Virus record (IMG/VR): IMGVR_UViG_3300025732_000246
Span: 1 to 25,282 of that record
From: a virus
Reading direction: 5' to 3' (one strand)
Length of the DNA: 25,282 bases
Positions 7,641 through 15,204 of this stretch are shown here, in pieces. The notes under the pieces are model-generated. The model was given only the letters and a program-made list of their open reading frames with translations, searched no databases and was not told the origin of the DNA. The number at the start of each line of letters is the position of its first letter. Positions within the stretch are counted from its first letter, which is position 1. The position numbers and the translations under genes are program-made.

Positions 7641-8579
7641 ATGAGTGATAACACGACTCCGCAAGGAAGTGAATCGCTGAATGTGGAACAAGCTGCATCC
7701 GCATTTTTTGGATTGATGGACTCTGAACCGGAAGCCGAAGGCCAAACCGAACAGAGTGCAGATTCAGAAAATGATGATGGCGTTGATTCCGAGTTGGTGG
7801 ATTCTGAGAAAGTTGAAACAGAGCAAGCTAGCACTTTTCGCGTCAAAGCGGCGGGAGAAGAACGCGAAGTAACTCTCGATCAACTTATTGAGGGCTATCA
7901 ACTTGGGGCCGACTACACAAAGAAGACCCAAACGCTGAGTGAACAACGCAAGGCCGTGGAAGCGGAACGAGCGAAGATCGACGAAGCAAACAAGTTAAGA
8001 GATCAGTATGCTCAACGCTTGCAGATGATGGAGCAATTCCTAAGTCAGCAAACGAAGGGCGAGAACTTGGAGGCTCTAAAGGAAAGTGACCCAATAGGGT
8101 ATGCAGTCAAGGTAGCAGAACAGCAGCAACGCAAGGAACAGCTTGCGGTTTTGAAGGCAGAACAGCAACGCATTGCCCAACAGCAACAAGCCGAGCAATC
8201 TGAAAAACTCCAAAGCCACATTGCTCAAGAAAGTCAAAAACTTTCCACTGCTATACCGGGGTATGCAGACCCAAAGGCTGGCGACCAAATCCGCAAGGAT
8301 ATTCGGGACTACGCCAAGTCAATCGGGTGGACTGACCAAGAGTTAGCCAATGTCTATGATTCTCGTGCTGTACTCAGTTTGTATCACGGCATGAAGTACG
8401 CTGCATTGCAAAGGGGCAAGCCGGAGGTTTCCAAAAAGGTAGCCGAAGCACCCCGAATGATGAAAAGCGGTGTATCTCAACCGAGAGACAATCAAGAACA
8501 GCACAAAAAAGCAGTGGCGCAGTTGCGGAAGACCGGAAAAGTCCGAGACGCTGCAAGTGCGTTTGAACGGTTCGTTTAA
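7641..8579 (+). CDS. Putative capsid scaffold protein
   Basis: This 312-aa protein sits immediately before the major capsid gene, the usual place for the scaffold that directs prohead assembly and is then lost. Residues 1-65 are very acidic and rich in Ser, Glu and Asp. Next comes a short block REVTLDQLIEGYQLGADYTK, a pattern I associate with phage scaffold-like proteins. After that is a long Gln/Glu/Lys-rich coiled coil (about residues 85-205), and the C-terminus is basic (KKAVAQLRKTGKVRDAASAF), as expected for the capsid-binding end. The ribosome site is weak (GGTAAG). No protease motif is visible, so a scaffold-protease fusion is unlikely. Confidence 0.85.
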   Translation: MSDNTTPQGSESLNVEQAASAFFGLMDSEPEAEGQTEQSADSENDDGVDSELVDSEKVETEQASTFRVKAAGEEREVTLDQLIEGYQLGADYTKKTQTLSEQRKAVEAERAKIDEANKLRDQYAQRLQMMEQFLSQQTKGENLEALKESDPIGYAVKVAEQQQRKEQLAVLKAEQQRIAQQQQAEQSEKLQSHIAQESQKLSTAIPGYADPKAGDQIRKDIRDYAKSIGWTDQELANVYDSRAVLSLYHGMKYAALQRGKPEVSKKVAEAPRMMKSGVSQPRDNQEQHKKAVAQLRKTGKVRDAASAFERFV

Positions 8580-8594
8580 TTCAAGGATTCAATC

Positions 8595-9545
8595 ATGGCA
8601 ACCTATCAAACCTACACCTCCATCGGTCAACGCGAAGACTTGTCCGATGTGATCTACTCGATCTCCCCCACCGATACGCCTTTCATGTCGTCCATCGGCA
8701 AGGCCAAAGCAACCGCTACTAATCACGAATGGCAAACCGATGCTCTCGCATCTGCCGTTTTGACCAACTACGCAGTTGAAGGCGACACCGCATCTGATGC
8801 CACCATCGGCGTGACCACTCGCGTGGGCAACAAAACGCAGATCAGCCAAAAGACCGTGAAAATCTCCGGCACTTTGGAAGCTGTGGACAAAGCTGGTCGT
8901 AAGTCTGAGAAGGCTTACCAATTGGCTAAAGCCTCTGCTGAGATCAAGCGCGACATGGAAACCACCCTCTTGTCAAACCAAATCAGCACGAACGGTTCTT
9001 CTAGTTCTGCTCGCAAGTTGGGCGGTTTGCAAGCATGGTTGGCAACCAACTACAGCGGCGGCACTTCGGGTGTGGCTGGCGCAAGCGGCACGACTGCTCG
9101 CACCAACGGCACGAACCGCACCGGTACTGAGGACATCATGAAGGCAGTCATCAAGTCGGTTTATTCCGCTGGCGGCAACCCCAAAGTGTTGATGGTGAAC
9201 CCCGGACACAAGCAATTGGTCTCGACCTTTGCTGGTATCGCGGCTCAACGCTTCATTGCTCCCGCTGATGCGCCCACCACCATCATCGGTGCTGCTGACT
9301 TGTACATGAGCGACTTCGGCACGATCTCGGTCGTTCCCAACCGCTTCATGACTTCCACCAATAGCTGCGATGATTCGATGTTCATTTTGGACACCGACAT
9401 GGCTGCTGTGGCCTATCTGCGCCCATTCCAAACCAACGAGTTGGCTAAGACGGGTGACGCGGAAGTCACTCAATTGCTGGTGGAATACACCTTGCAAGTG
9501 AACAACGAAGCTGCACACGGCATCGTTGCTGACATTACTCCCTAA
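8595..9545 (+). CDS. Major capsid protein (DUF5309 / SU10-type)
   Basis: This 316-aa protein begins MATYQTYTSIGQREDLSDVI and continues SPTDTPFMSSIGKAKATA, then the motif HEWQTDAL. This is the hallmark of the DUF5309 family, which includes HK97-fold major capsid proteins of SU10-like podoviruses. It forms the icosahedral shell. A conserved ISQKTVKISGTLEAVDKAGR block follows (about residues 80-100), and the C-terminus has EYTLQVNNEAAHGIVADI. It is preceded by AAGGA at 8-nt spacing and the scaffold gene, and followed directly by a strong terminator, as expected for the most highly expressed product. Codon choice looks more restricted than in the neighbours, consistent with high expression. Confidence 0.93.
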   Translation: MATYQTYTSIGQREDLSDVIYSISPTDTPFMSSIGKAKATATNHEWQTDALASAVLTNYAVEGDTASDATIGVTTRVGNKTQISQKTVKISGTLEAVDKAGRKSEKAYQLAKASAEIKRDMETTLLSNQISTNGSSSSARKLGGLQAWLATNYSGGTSGVAGASGTTARTNGTNRTGTEDIMKAVIKSVYSAGGNPKVLMVNPGHKQLVSTFAGIAAQRFIAPADAPTTIIGAADLYMSDFGTISVVPNRFMTSTNSCDDSMFILDTDMAAVAYLRPFQTNELAKTGDAEVTQLLVEYTLQVNNEAAHGIVADITP

Positions 9546-9554
9546 GAGTGAATG

Positions 9555-9584
9555 CCCCCATGTTTAACCGCATGGGGGTTTTTC
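9555..9584 (+). terminator. Rho-independent terminator after major capsid gene
   Basis: CCCCCATG (9555-9562) and CATGGGGG (9571-9578) form a perfect 8-bp GC-rich stem around an 8-nt loop, followed at once by five T residues (9579-9583). It lies 10 bp after the capsid stop codon. It is the clearest intrinsic terminator in the window. The five G's end 7 nt before the ATG of the next gene at 9586 and look like that gene's ribosome site, so the same bases may serve termination and translation initiation. Confidence 0.92.
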
Positions 9585-9585
9585 T

Positions 9586-9891
9586 ATGAATCAGTTTCGT
9601 CAATCTGTTGCCCACGCCGATGGCGATGGCGGCATCATCGTTGAAACACGGCAAGATGTATCGGAAATCATTGGGCAAAATCGCAAGGAATTCAATTCCT
9701 ATGACGAACGCGCAAAGTGGTCAGATGATATGTTTGGCAATAAGGTAGCGTCAATTCCACTCACTGTGATTGATGACCTCAACGCAAAAGGAATCATGCG
9801 CGGGTTTGCGGTGCTAGACCAAAAACGCATGAAAGAATGGTTAAACAGTCCGGATAATCGTTATTTCCGAACTAGACCGGGGCAGGTATGA
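9586..9891 (+). CDS. Conserved phage protein between capsid and adaptor
   Basis: This 101-aa protein contains NRKEFNSYDERAKWSDDMFG, IPLTVIDDLNAKGIMRGF and the C-terminal SPDNRYFRTRPGQV. A closing motif of the form NRxFRTRPGxV is common in small proteins encoded between capsid and adaptor genes in podovirus-like phages. The function is not established as far as I know; a head-decoration or head-completion role is a guess from position. Its ribosome site appears to be the GGGGG arm of the terminator just upstream. Its stop overlaps the start of the adaptor gene (ATGA at 9888-9891). Confidence 0.75.
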   Translation: MNQFRQSVAHADGDGGIIVETRQDVSEIIGQNRKEFNSYDERAKWSDDMFGNKVASIPLTVIDDLNAKGIMRGFAVLDQKRMKEWLNSPDNRYFRTRPGQV

Positions 9892-10508
9892 GCATTGCTA
9901 CATTCTCTGAACTCAGTACAGCGGTTGCCAATTATTTGGCCCGTAGTGACTTGACCGATCAGATTCCCGACTTCATTCGGTTTGCAGAACTGAGACTACG
10001 CAGAGAACTCCGCATCCGGCAGATGCTCAAATCAGTAACCACTACGACAACGAGTGGTGACGGTACGGTAGAGATACCATCCGACTTTATTGAGGCTAGA
10101 GACTTCTATGTCACGGGAAACCCTCCGCAACCGTTGACTTATTTGTCACCATCGGTGTTTATCAGAAACACAGATTCGCATGTTCGCGGTAAACCGTTGA
10201 ACTACACAATTTTGGCGACTGAGTTTCAGTTAGCCCCAATGCCGGACAACACATATACGGTTCAACTGCTGTATTACTCTGCTCCGACATTCCTATCAAG
10301 CACGAACACAAGTAATGCGTTTATGGCAAACGCTCCGGATGCATTGCTTTATGCGGCATTGTTGGAGGCAGAACCATACATCATGAACGATGTACGAATT
10401 CAGACATGGGCTACCATGTATCAAAGGGCCATCGACACATTGACTAGATCGGATGAATCTGCTCAATACTCGGGTGTACCACTCGCAATGACTTTATCAA
10501 AGAGGTAA
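9888..10508 (+). CDS. Head-tail adaptor protein (SU10-type)
   Basis: This 206-aa protein starts MSIATFSELSTAVANYLARS, followed by IPDFIRFAELRLRRELRIRQ, a pattern I recognise as the phage (SU10-type) adaptor family. These proteins form the ring below the portal and give the surface on which the nozzle and tail appendages assemble. The middle includes VEIPSDFIEARDFYV and YLSPSVFIR, and the later helix ALLYAALLEAEPYIMND, all usual for the family. The 4-bp overlap with the previous gene and the GGGGCAGGT ribosome site support the start. Position after the capsid gene also fits. Confidence 0.88.
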   Translation: MSIATFSELSTAVANYLARSDLTDQIPDFIRFAELRLRRELRIRQMLKSVTTTTTSGDGTVEIPSDFIEARDFYVTGNPPQPLTYLSPSVFIRNTDSHVRGKPLNYTILATEFQLAPMPDNTYTVQLLYYSAPTFLSSTNTSNAFMANAPDALLYAALLEAEPYIMNDVRIQTWATMYQRAIDTLTRSDESAQYSGVPLAMTLSKR

Positions 10509-10511
10509 AAA

Positions 10512-10898
10512 ATGTCTGCAATGTCCAACTATTTAGAGAATGCTCTAATCAATGAAGTTCTCCGCGCAACCAATTATGTTGCACCTACAACTGTCTATGT
10601 TGCACTGTTTACGAGTGACCCTACAGATGCTGGTACTGGTACTGAGTGCAGTGGTACAAGTTACGCTCGTCAGTCTGCTACTTTTGCTGCTCCCTCTAAT
10701 GGCGCTTCTAGCACTAGTGCAGATATTAATTTCCCGCAAGCTGGCGGTTCATGGGGAACCATCACCCACTTCGGTATTTATGACGCTCTCACTAGTGGCA
10801 ATCTGTTGGTGCATGGTGCTTTGACCACTTCCAAGACAATCGACACGGGCGATGTGTTCAAAATCGCTAGTGGCTCACTGACTGTAACCTTTGCGTAA
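10512..10898 (+). CDS. Small conserved virion/tail protein
   Basis: This 128-aa protein contains NYLENALINEVLRATNYVAP, TTVYVALFTSDPTDAGTG and WGTITHFGIYDALTSGNLLV. This arrangement is very common in phages and metagenomic viral contigs, where it is usually left unnamed or called tail-fibre-like. It is almost certainly a beta-rich structural protein, but its exact place in the particle is unknown to me. The ATG at 10512 follows AGAGGT at about 7 nt; a second ATG at 10521 gives a shorter version starting MSNYLE. It is followed by the repeat protein with a 1-bp overlap (TAATG). Confidence 0.8.
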   Translation: MSAMSNYLENALINEVLRATNYVAPTTVYVALFTSDPTDAGTGTECSGTSYARQSATFAAPSNGASSTSADINFPQAGGSWGTITHFGIYDALTSGNLLVHGALTTSKTIDTGDVFKIASGSLTVTFA

Positions 10899-11788
10899 TG
10901 GCTGATGTTTGTGGCCCATTCACGCTTGAACAGCTAGACCTATTCGGGAGCATTGATAGTCTAGCCTTCTCGCTTGATTCAACCGTTTGGACTGATGCAA
11001 ATGTCTGCATCATTGAAGCGGCGGCATCCGTATCGGGTGCAGGGTCAGTCAACGCAGTGCCAAGCGCAATATGGCGCGGCGCATCGTCTGTCAGTAGCAC
11101 AGCAACAACGCAGATTACTTACATCCGTGTAAGGAATTCAAGCGCATCTGTAAACAGCACCGCTACATCTTCTTCCGGCTCACAAGTCACCTATGTTTCA
11201 AGTGCTTCGATTACGGGGCTTGGAACGGTCTCGGGTGACGGGATAAGGGTAAGGTTAGGCTCAAGTTCAATCAGTGGCATAGCGACCGTTCTAGCGGCTG
11301 GAAACGGCATCTACTCAAGCGGAGCATCGGTCTCCGGCTCTGCTTCGATCATTGGTGACGGTTATCGGGTACGAGAGGGCGCGGCTAATCTGTCCGGTGC
11401 GGCTACGGTCTCGGCTGCGGCAATCAGAATCAGAACCTCAAGCGGGTCGATCAATGGGACTACTAGCGTCTCGGCTCTCGGTGGGTTGGTCTCAAGTGCT
11501 GCGGGTATTCTTGATGGAATAGCGACCGTCTCGGCTGTGCCATCGGTGACATTTCAAGCACAAATGTCGATCAGTGGGACAGTGACGATTTCTTGTATTG
11601 GCATCCGATTGGGTGACAATTGGTCAAATGTCGCGGCAGACTCAAACACATGGACTGATGTTAGTGCTGGTGGCAACACATGGACAACCGTAACTGCTGA
11701 CGCGAATACATGGACAGATGTGGGAACATCGGGAAATACATGGACAGACACCGCAACGAATTCAAATGAATGGTTAAGGAACGGATGA
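10898..11788 (+). CDS. Repeat-rich putative tail/virion protein
   Basis: This 296-aa Ser/Ala/Gly/Thr-rich protein has three parts. The N-terminal 35 residues contain TLEQLDLFGSIDSLAFSLDS, a motif that recurs in the neighbouring nozzle-like protein. Residues about 41-236 hold roughly ten imperfect repeats of about 20 aa, with consensus S(I/V)SGxAxVSAxxIRxR. Residues 247-296 hold five exact-length 10-aa repeats built on NTWTD, with a decayed sixth copy just before. Such regular beta-forming repeats fit an exposed, elongated virion protein, perhaps a tail appendage or surface-binding protein. I know no named family, and function is inferred from composition and from its place among tail genes. 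There are two cysteines in the N-terminal part and one near residue 231. Confidence 0.75.
   Translation: MADVCGPFTLEQLDLFGSIDSLAFSLDSTVWTDANVCIIEAAASVSGAGSVNAVPSAIWRGASSVSSTATTQITYIRVRNSSASVNSTATSSSGSQVTYVSSASITGLGTVSGDGIRVRLGSSSISGIATVLAAGNGIYSSGASVSGSASIIGDGYRVREGAANLSGAATVSAAAIRIRTSSGSINGTTSVSALGGLVSSAAGILDGIATVSAVPSVTFQAQMSISGTVTISCIGIRLGDNWSNVAADSNTWTDVSAGGNTWTTVTADANTWTDVGTSGNTWTDTATNSNEWLRNG
11018..11605 (+). repeat. About ten ~20-aa coding repeats (VSGxAxVSA type)
   Basis: Within the 296-aa gene the protein repeats units such as ASVSGAGSVNA, SSISGIATVLA, ASVSGSASIIG, ANLSGAATVSA and MSISGTVTISC, each followed by a basic IRxR-like segment or a variant. Unit length varies between about 19 and 23 aa. 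DNA similarity is partial (for example repeated GTCTCGGCT around 11408, 11467 and 11529), so the array is old or under selection at protein level. Confidence 0.7.
11636..11785 (+). repeat. Five 30-bp tandem repeats (NTWTD)
   Basis: Five consecutive 30-bp units encode ADSNTWTDVS, AGGNTWTTVT, ADANTWTDVG, TSGNTWTDTA and TNSNEWLRNG, ending at the stop. The core AA(C/T)ACATGGAC is nearly identical in the first four at DNA level. A degenerate sixth unit (RLGDNWSNVA) lies just before. This strict periodicity suggests copy-number change by slippage or recombination. Confidence 0.85.
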
Positions 11789-13437
11789 TGCCTACTCAAA
11801 GAATCGCATTAGGTGAATGGCTCCCCGATCAGCCGGGGCTAACGGGGGCATTGACGGTTGCAAAGAACTGTTATCCGGTTTCTGCGGGTTATGGTGCTTT
11901 TCCATCTGAGGCCAATTTCTCGGCAGCGGCTGCGGAAGATTTGACCTCCATCATTTCTGCCAAAGACCAAAGCGGAACTACCAAACTGTTCGCGGCGGGG
12001 TTGCACAAGATTTACTCTGTTGATTCGGTTGGTGCTTTGACGGGTGTGTTCAGCTACACGGGCACATATTCCCAAAGCGGAACGACCACACTAACGGTAA
12101 CCTCCATTGCCCACAAGCTGAAAACCGGAGATTCTGTTTATTTGGACTTCACAAGCGGAACGGCGGCAGACGGTCAATTTACCGTTACCAAAATCAACGC
12201 TGACAGCTTTTCGATCACGACCACATCTGCGACCACATCGGGCAATGTGACCATCTCGTCTATCTCTTTGGGATACAACACGGGCGCAAGTGATCGGTTT
12301 CGCTTCACCCTATTTGGTAATCAGATCATTGGGACAAACTTCACTGAAAGGCTACAAGTCTATTCAGCGGACAGCAGTTCTTCATTCAAGAATCTGTCGG
12401 ACAGTGCCCCAATCGCAAAGTTCATCACTGTGGTGCGGGATTTTGTGGTGTGCGCCCATCTTTATGAGAGTGGCACGACAAAGCCATATCGAGTGCGTTG
12501 GTCGGCAATCAATGACGAAACCGATTGGGTGGAGAATGTAAACACTCAATCCGATTATCAAGACATTCCCGATGGTGGTCACATCACGGGCATTCGCGGT
12601 GGCGAGTTCGGAATCATTCTCATGGAGAAGTCAATCTCCCGCATGAGTTACGCCGGAACACCGTTCATCTTCCAATTCGACAACATATCGCGGGGCAAGG
12701 GCTGTATTGCTGCGGGGTCGGTGTGTCAGTATCAAGGGCTGACATTCTTCTTGTCTGACGATGGCTTTTATGTCTGTGATGGGCAAAAAGTCACGCCTAT
12801 CGGTGCGGAGAAGATTGATCGATTTTTCTTCAACGATGCGAATTTGGACTTCACCACAATGTCGGCGGCGGCAGACCCCATCCGCAAGATGATTATGTGG
12901 AACTACCTATCGAATGATGGGACAAGAAAACTGCTCGTGTACAACTTCACGATCAACAAGTGGTCATTGATGGAGACCACATCTGATTACATTTCAGACG
13001 CATCTACCGCATCTGTGACGCTTGAACAGTTGGATTCAATCAACGCCTCAATCGATGCTTTGCCCGTCAGTATGGATTCTGCTTTGTACACCGGAGGAAA
13101 GTATTTTCTCGGTGGCACTGATGGGGCGCGGGTTATCACCTTCACGGGCGCAAACAAATCAGCGGTGCTAGAGACGGGCGACATTGATGCGGGACGCTCG
13201 ATAGTGATGTTGGCCCGTCCTTTGGTGGATAACGGCTCTGCGAGTGTTTCTGTGGCCTCTCGGACGCTTCTCACGCAAAGTCTGTCATACAGCACTGCGG
13301 CAACGGCTGATGCTGATAACCGTGTATCGCTTAGAAGTTCGGGAAAGTACCACAGACTTCGGATGCAACCAACTGGCGACAATTGGAAAACCGCTATGGG
13401 GTTGGACATTGACATTGTTCCGCAGGGTGTACGCTGA
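11788..13437 (+). CDS. Putative tail nozzle / tail-tubular-like protein
   Basis: The frame gives 550 aa from the ATG at 11788 (MPTQRIALGEWLPDQPGLTG), which lies 7 nt after AAGGA and overlaps the previous stop (TGATG). An ATG at 11785 is nearly as good. Blocks such as LTVAKNCYPVSAGYGAFPS, TKLFAAGLHKIYSV, VRWSAINDETDW and GEFGIILMEKSISRMSY recur in large tail proteins of podovirus-like phages that follow the adaptor gene. That gene order suggests a nozzle or beta-propeller tail hub comparable in role to T7 gp12; this is inference. Near residues 410-435 it carries TLEQLDSINASIDALPVSMD, resembling the N-terminus of the preceding repeat protein. Its stop overlaps the next start (TGATG). Confidence 0.72.
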   Translation: MPTQRIALGEWLPDQPGLTGALTVAKNCYPVSAGYGAFPSEANFSAAAAEDLTSIISAKDQSGTTKLFAAGLHKIYSVDSVGALTGVFSYTGTYSQSGTTTLTVTSIAHKLKTGDSVYLDFTSGTAADGQFTVTKINADSFSITTTSATTSGNVTISSISLGYNTGASDRFRFTLFGNQIIGTNFTERLQVYSADSSSSFKNLSDSAPIAKFITVVRDFVVCAHLYESGTTKPYRVRWSAINDETDWVENVNTQSDYQDIPDGGHITGIRGGEFGIILMEKSISRMSYAGTPFIFQFDNISRGKGCIAAGSVCQYQGLTFFLSDDGFYVCDGQKVTPIGAEKIDRFFFNDANLDFTTMSAAADPIRKMIMWNYLSNDGTRKLLVYNFTINKWSLMETTSDYISDASTASVTLEQLDSINASIDALPVSMDSALYTGGKYFLGGTDGARVITFTGANKSAVLETGDIDAGRSIVMLARPLVDNGSASVSVASRTLLTQSLSYSTAATADADNRVSLRSSGKYHRLRMQPTGDNWKTAMGLDIDIVPQGVR

Positions 13438-14216
13438 TGTTTAGGATTCTTCCTTATGCCGGAGGTGACCCGCGCACAGTTGCGGAAGTCGTCAATGGCA
13501 TCATGAACGGCAAGACCAATAACACGGGAACAATCACGCTTGCCACCGGAGGCGCTACCACTACGACTATCACTGATAGACGCATTGGGCCGGACAGCAT
13601 CATCTTGCTTACTCCACTCACGGCAGCGGCAAATGTTGATTCTGTGCCATACGGGGCTTTTCAAGACACCACCGATCAAACAATCGCAAGCACGACCACC
13701 GCTTATGCGATGACCTTCAACACGACAGACTACGCAAACGGCGTATCTATCGAATCAAGTTCGCATCTGAAAGTCATAAACGCGGGGGTCTATAACATCC
13801 AATGGTCGGGACAATTCCAAAACACTGACACACAGCTTCACGATGTATCGGTGTGGCTCAGAAAGAACGGAACCAATGTAGCAGGGTCAACGGGGTTTAT
13901 TTCCATCCCCAACAGTCACGGCGGTGTGGATGGTCACATCATTGCGGGATGGAACTACTTTATTGAACTTGCGGCAAATGACTATGTTGAACTCATGTGG
14001 TCGGCTACAAACACAGCGATTAGCCTACAGCACTACCCTGCCGGAACATCCCCCACAAGGCCCACCACAGCATCCCTAATTGCTACATTAAGCTATGTGA
14101 ACACATCATCATCGTTCAATGTGTTCGTCAGTTCACGGGGACAAGGAACCGCAACGCTCACGCACTTTGCAAACTCAACTGCCGACAAAACCTATGGGTA
14201 TGTGATTGTTGGCTGA
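13437..14216 (+). CDS. Virion protein with inserted TNF/C1q-like domain
   Basis: This 259-aa protein begins with residues 1-66 (GGDPRTVAEVVNGIMNGKTN, then ITDRRIGPDSIILLTP) and ends with residues about 227-259 (VFVSSRGQGTATLTHFAN, then KTYGYVIVG). I know these two pieces as one continuous small virion domain of roughly 100 aa in many phages. Between them lie about 155 residues with the pattern of a TNF/C1q-like jelly roll: GVYNIQWSGQFQNTD, VSVWLRKNG, PNSHGGVDGHIIAGWNYFIE, NDYVELMWS and a closing ASLIATLSYV strand. Jelly rolls of this type usually trimerise and bind ligands, so the insert may be a receptor-binding or surface-exposed knob. The start overlaps the previous stop (TGATG) after an AGGGTG ribosome site. 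Confidence 0.78.
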   Translation: MFRILPYAGGDPRTVAEVVNGIMNGKTNNTGTITLATGGATTTTITDRRIGPDSIILLTPLTAAANVDSVPYGAFQDTTDQTIASTTTAYAMTFNTTDYANGVSIESSSHLKVINAGVYNIQWSGQFQNTDTQLHDVSVWLRKNGTNVAGSTGFISIPNSHGGVDGHIIAGWNYFIELAANDYVELMWSATNTAISLQHYPAGTSPTRPTTASLIATLSYVNTSSSFNVFVSSRGQGTATLTHFANSTADKTYGYVIVG

Positions 14217-14220
14217 TACA

Positions 14221-14268
14221 ATGACTACAGTGGATGACCCTGCTGGAGTCCTTTTAATGAAAGGATGA
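14221..14268 (+). other. 15-codon mini reading frame in a 56-bp gap
   Basis: Between the jelly-roll gene and the first putative ejection protein, ATG at 14221 opens a frame encoding MTTVDDPAGVLLMKG, ending 4 bp before the next ATG. It has no ribosome site of its own, though it starts only 4 bp after the previous stop, so re-initiation is conceivable. The AAAGGA serving the next gene lies at its 3' end. It may be only spacer. Confidence 0.15.
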
Positions 14269-14272
14269 ATTC

Positions 14273-15196
14273 ATGGCAACGGAAATTGCAACCACATCGC
14301 AGACAACGCAGATTGACCCCGCGATACAGCCATATCTCACTTATGGCCTTGAACAAGCAAAAGCACAATACTTAGGTGGTGGCCCAAAATACTACCCGGG
14401 TCAAACCTATGTAGGCCCATCTGAACCCACTCAAACGGCCCTACAAGCCCTACAAGCAAGGGCAATGGCGGGTAACCCTTTACTCGGTATCGCGCAAGGC
14501 AATGTTCGCGGTATGTTGGAGGGTGACTATCTCGGCGGCAATCCGTTCTTTCAAGGCGCATTCCAACCCGCTGCAACTGCGGCACAAATGGCCTTTCAAA
14601 AGACCATTGGCGACATTTCTTCCGCTGCCTCCAAAGCCGGACGATATGGCTCCGGTGCGATGGGAACTCTGCAAAATCAAGCGGCGGGAACCTTTGCCCA
14701 AAAGCTAGCAGACACTGCGGGTCGGCTCTCTTATGAGAACTACGCTCAAGAAAGAGCAAACCAAATGAGAGCGCTCGGATTGGCTCCAACTCTCGCAGAG
14801 GCCGATTATGGCGACATAAACAAATTGTTGGGCGCTGGTCAACTCGGTGAGGGTTATCAACAGACCGCACTTCAAGCGGACATTGCCCGACAGCAGTACG
14901 AGCAAAAATTGCCTCAACAGCAATTGCAAAACTATCTGAATATGGTTTATGGCTTCCCTGCTGGCAAAACCACCACCACACAAACGCCGATGTACACCAA
15001 CCCCACCGCTACGGCATTGGGTACGGGCTTGCTCGGACTGAATGTGTTTAACGCTGCAAACAAAGCGACCGGAGGTGGCTTGTCTGATGTGTTTAGAGGC
15101 GGTTGGAATTACTTAACAAGCGGTTTTAATAGCCCCGTCAACACGGGTCTATATGATGACTATTCAAGACGCAACGAAGTAGATACCAATTTCTGA
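14273..15196 (+). CDS. Putative internal virion/ejection protein A
   Basis: This 307-aa protein starts after an AAAGGA ribosome site. It contains the conserved-looking segment YYPGQTYVGPSEPTQTALQA (about residues 40-60), then Ala/Gln-rich helices (AAQMAFQKTIGDISSAASKA, and GRYGSGAMGTLQ). A Gly-rich hydrophobic stretch follows near residues 242-262 (TALGTGLLGLNVFNAA), and the C-terminus is polar. Phage genes of this type, placed after tail genes and before two longer helical proteins, are usually left unnamed. The set of three resembles in size and order the internal core or ejection proteins that podoviruses inject to form a DNA conduit. I infer that role; no lytic transglycosylase motif is visible. 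Confidence 0.65.
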   Translation: MATEIATTSQTTQIDPAIQPYLTYGLEQAKAQYLGGGPKYYPGQTYVGPSEPTQTALQALQARAMAGNPLLGIAQGNVRGMLEGDYLGGNPFFQGAFQPAATAAQMAFQKTIGDISSAASKAGRYGSGAMGTLQNQAAGTFAQKLADTAGRLSYENYAQERANQMRALGLAPTLAEADYGDINKLLGAGQLGEGYQQTALQADIARQQYEQKLPQQQLQNYLNMVYGFPAGKTTTTQTPMYTNPTATALGTGLLGLNVFNAANKATGGGLSDVFRGGWNYLTSGFNSPVNTGLYDDYSRRNEVDTNF

Positions 15197-15204
15197 GGAC
15201 AATC

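Noticed and set aside
8973-9518. 181-codon - strand frame opposite the major capsid gene
   Set aside because: It is a shadow of the capsid gene's biased codon use. No ribosome site, no recognisable motif, and it lies wholly within a certain gene.
12987-13679. 230-codon - strand frame opposite the nozzle-like and jelly-roll genes
   Set aside because: It spans the junction of two supported + genes, has low-complexity Ser/Arg/Pro composition and no ribosome site.
14337-14981. 214-codon - strand frame opposite ejection protein A
   Set aside because: Fully covered by a better-supported + gene. Composition is Arg/Leu/Cys-rich without pattern.
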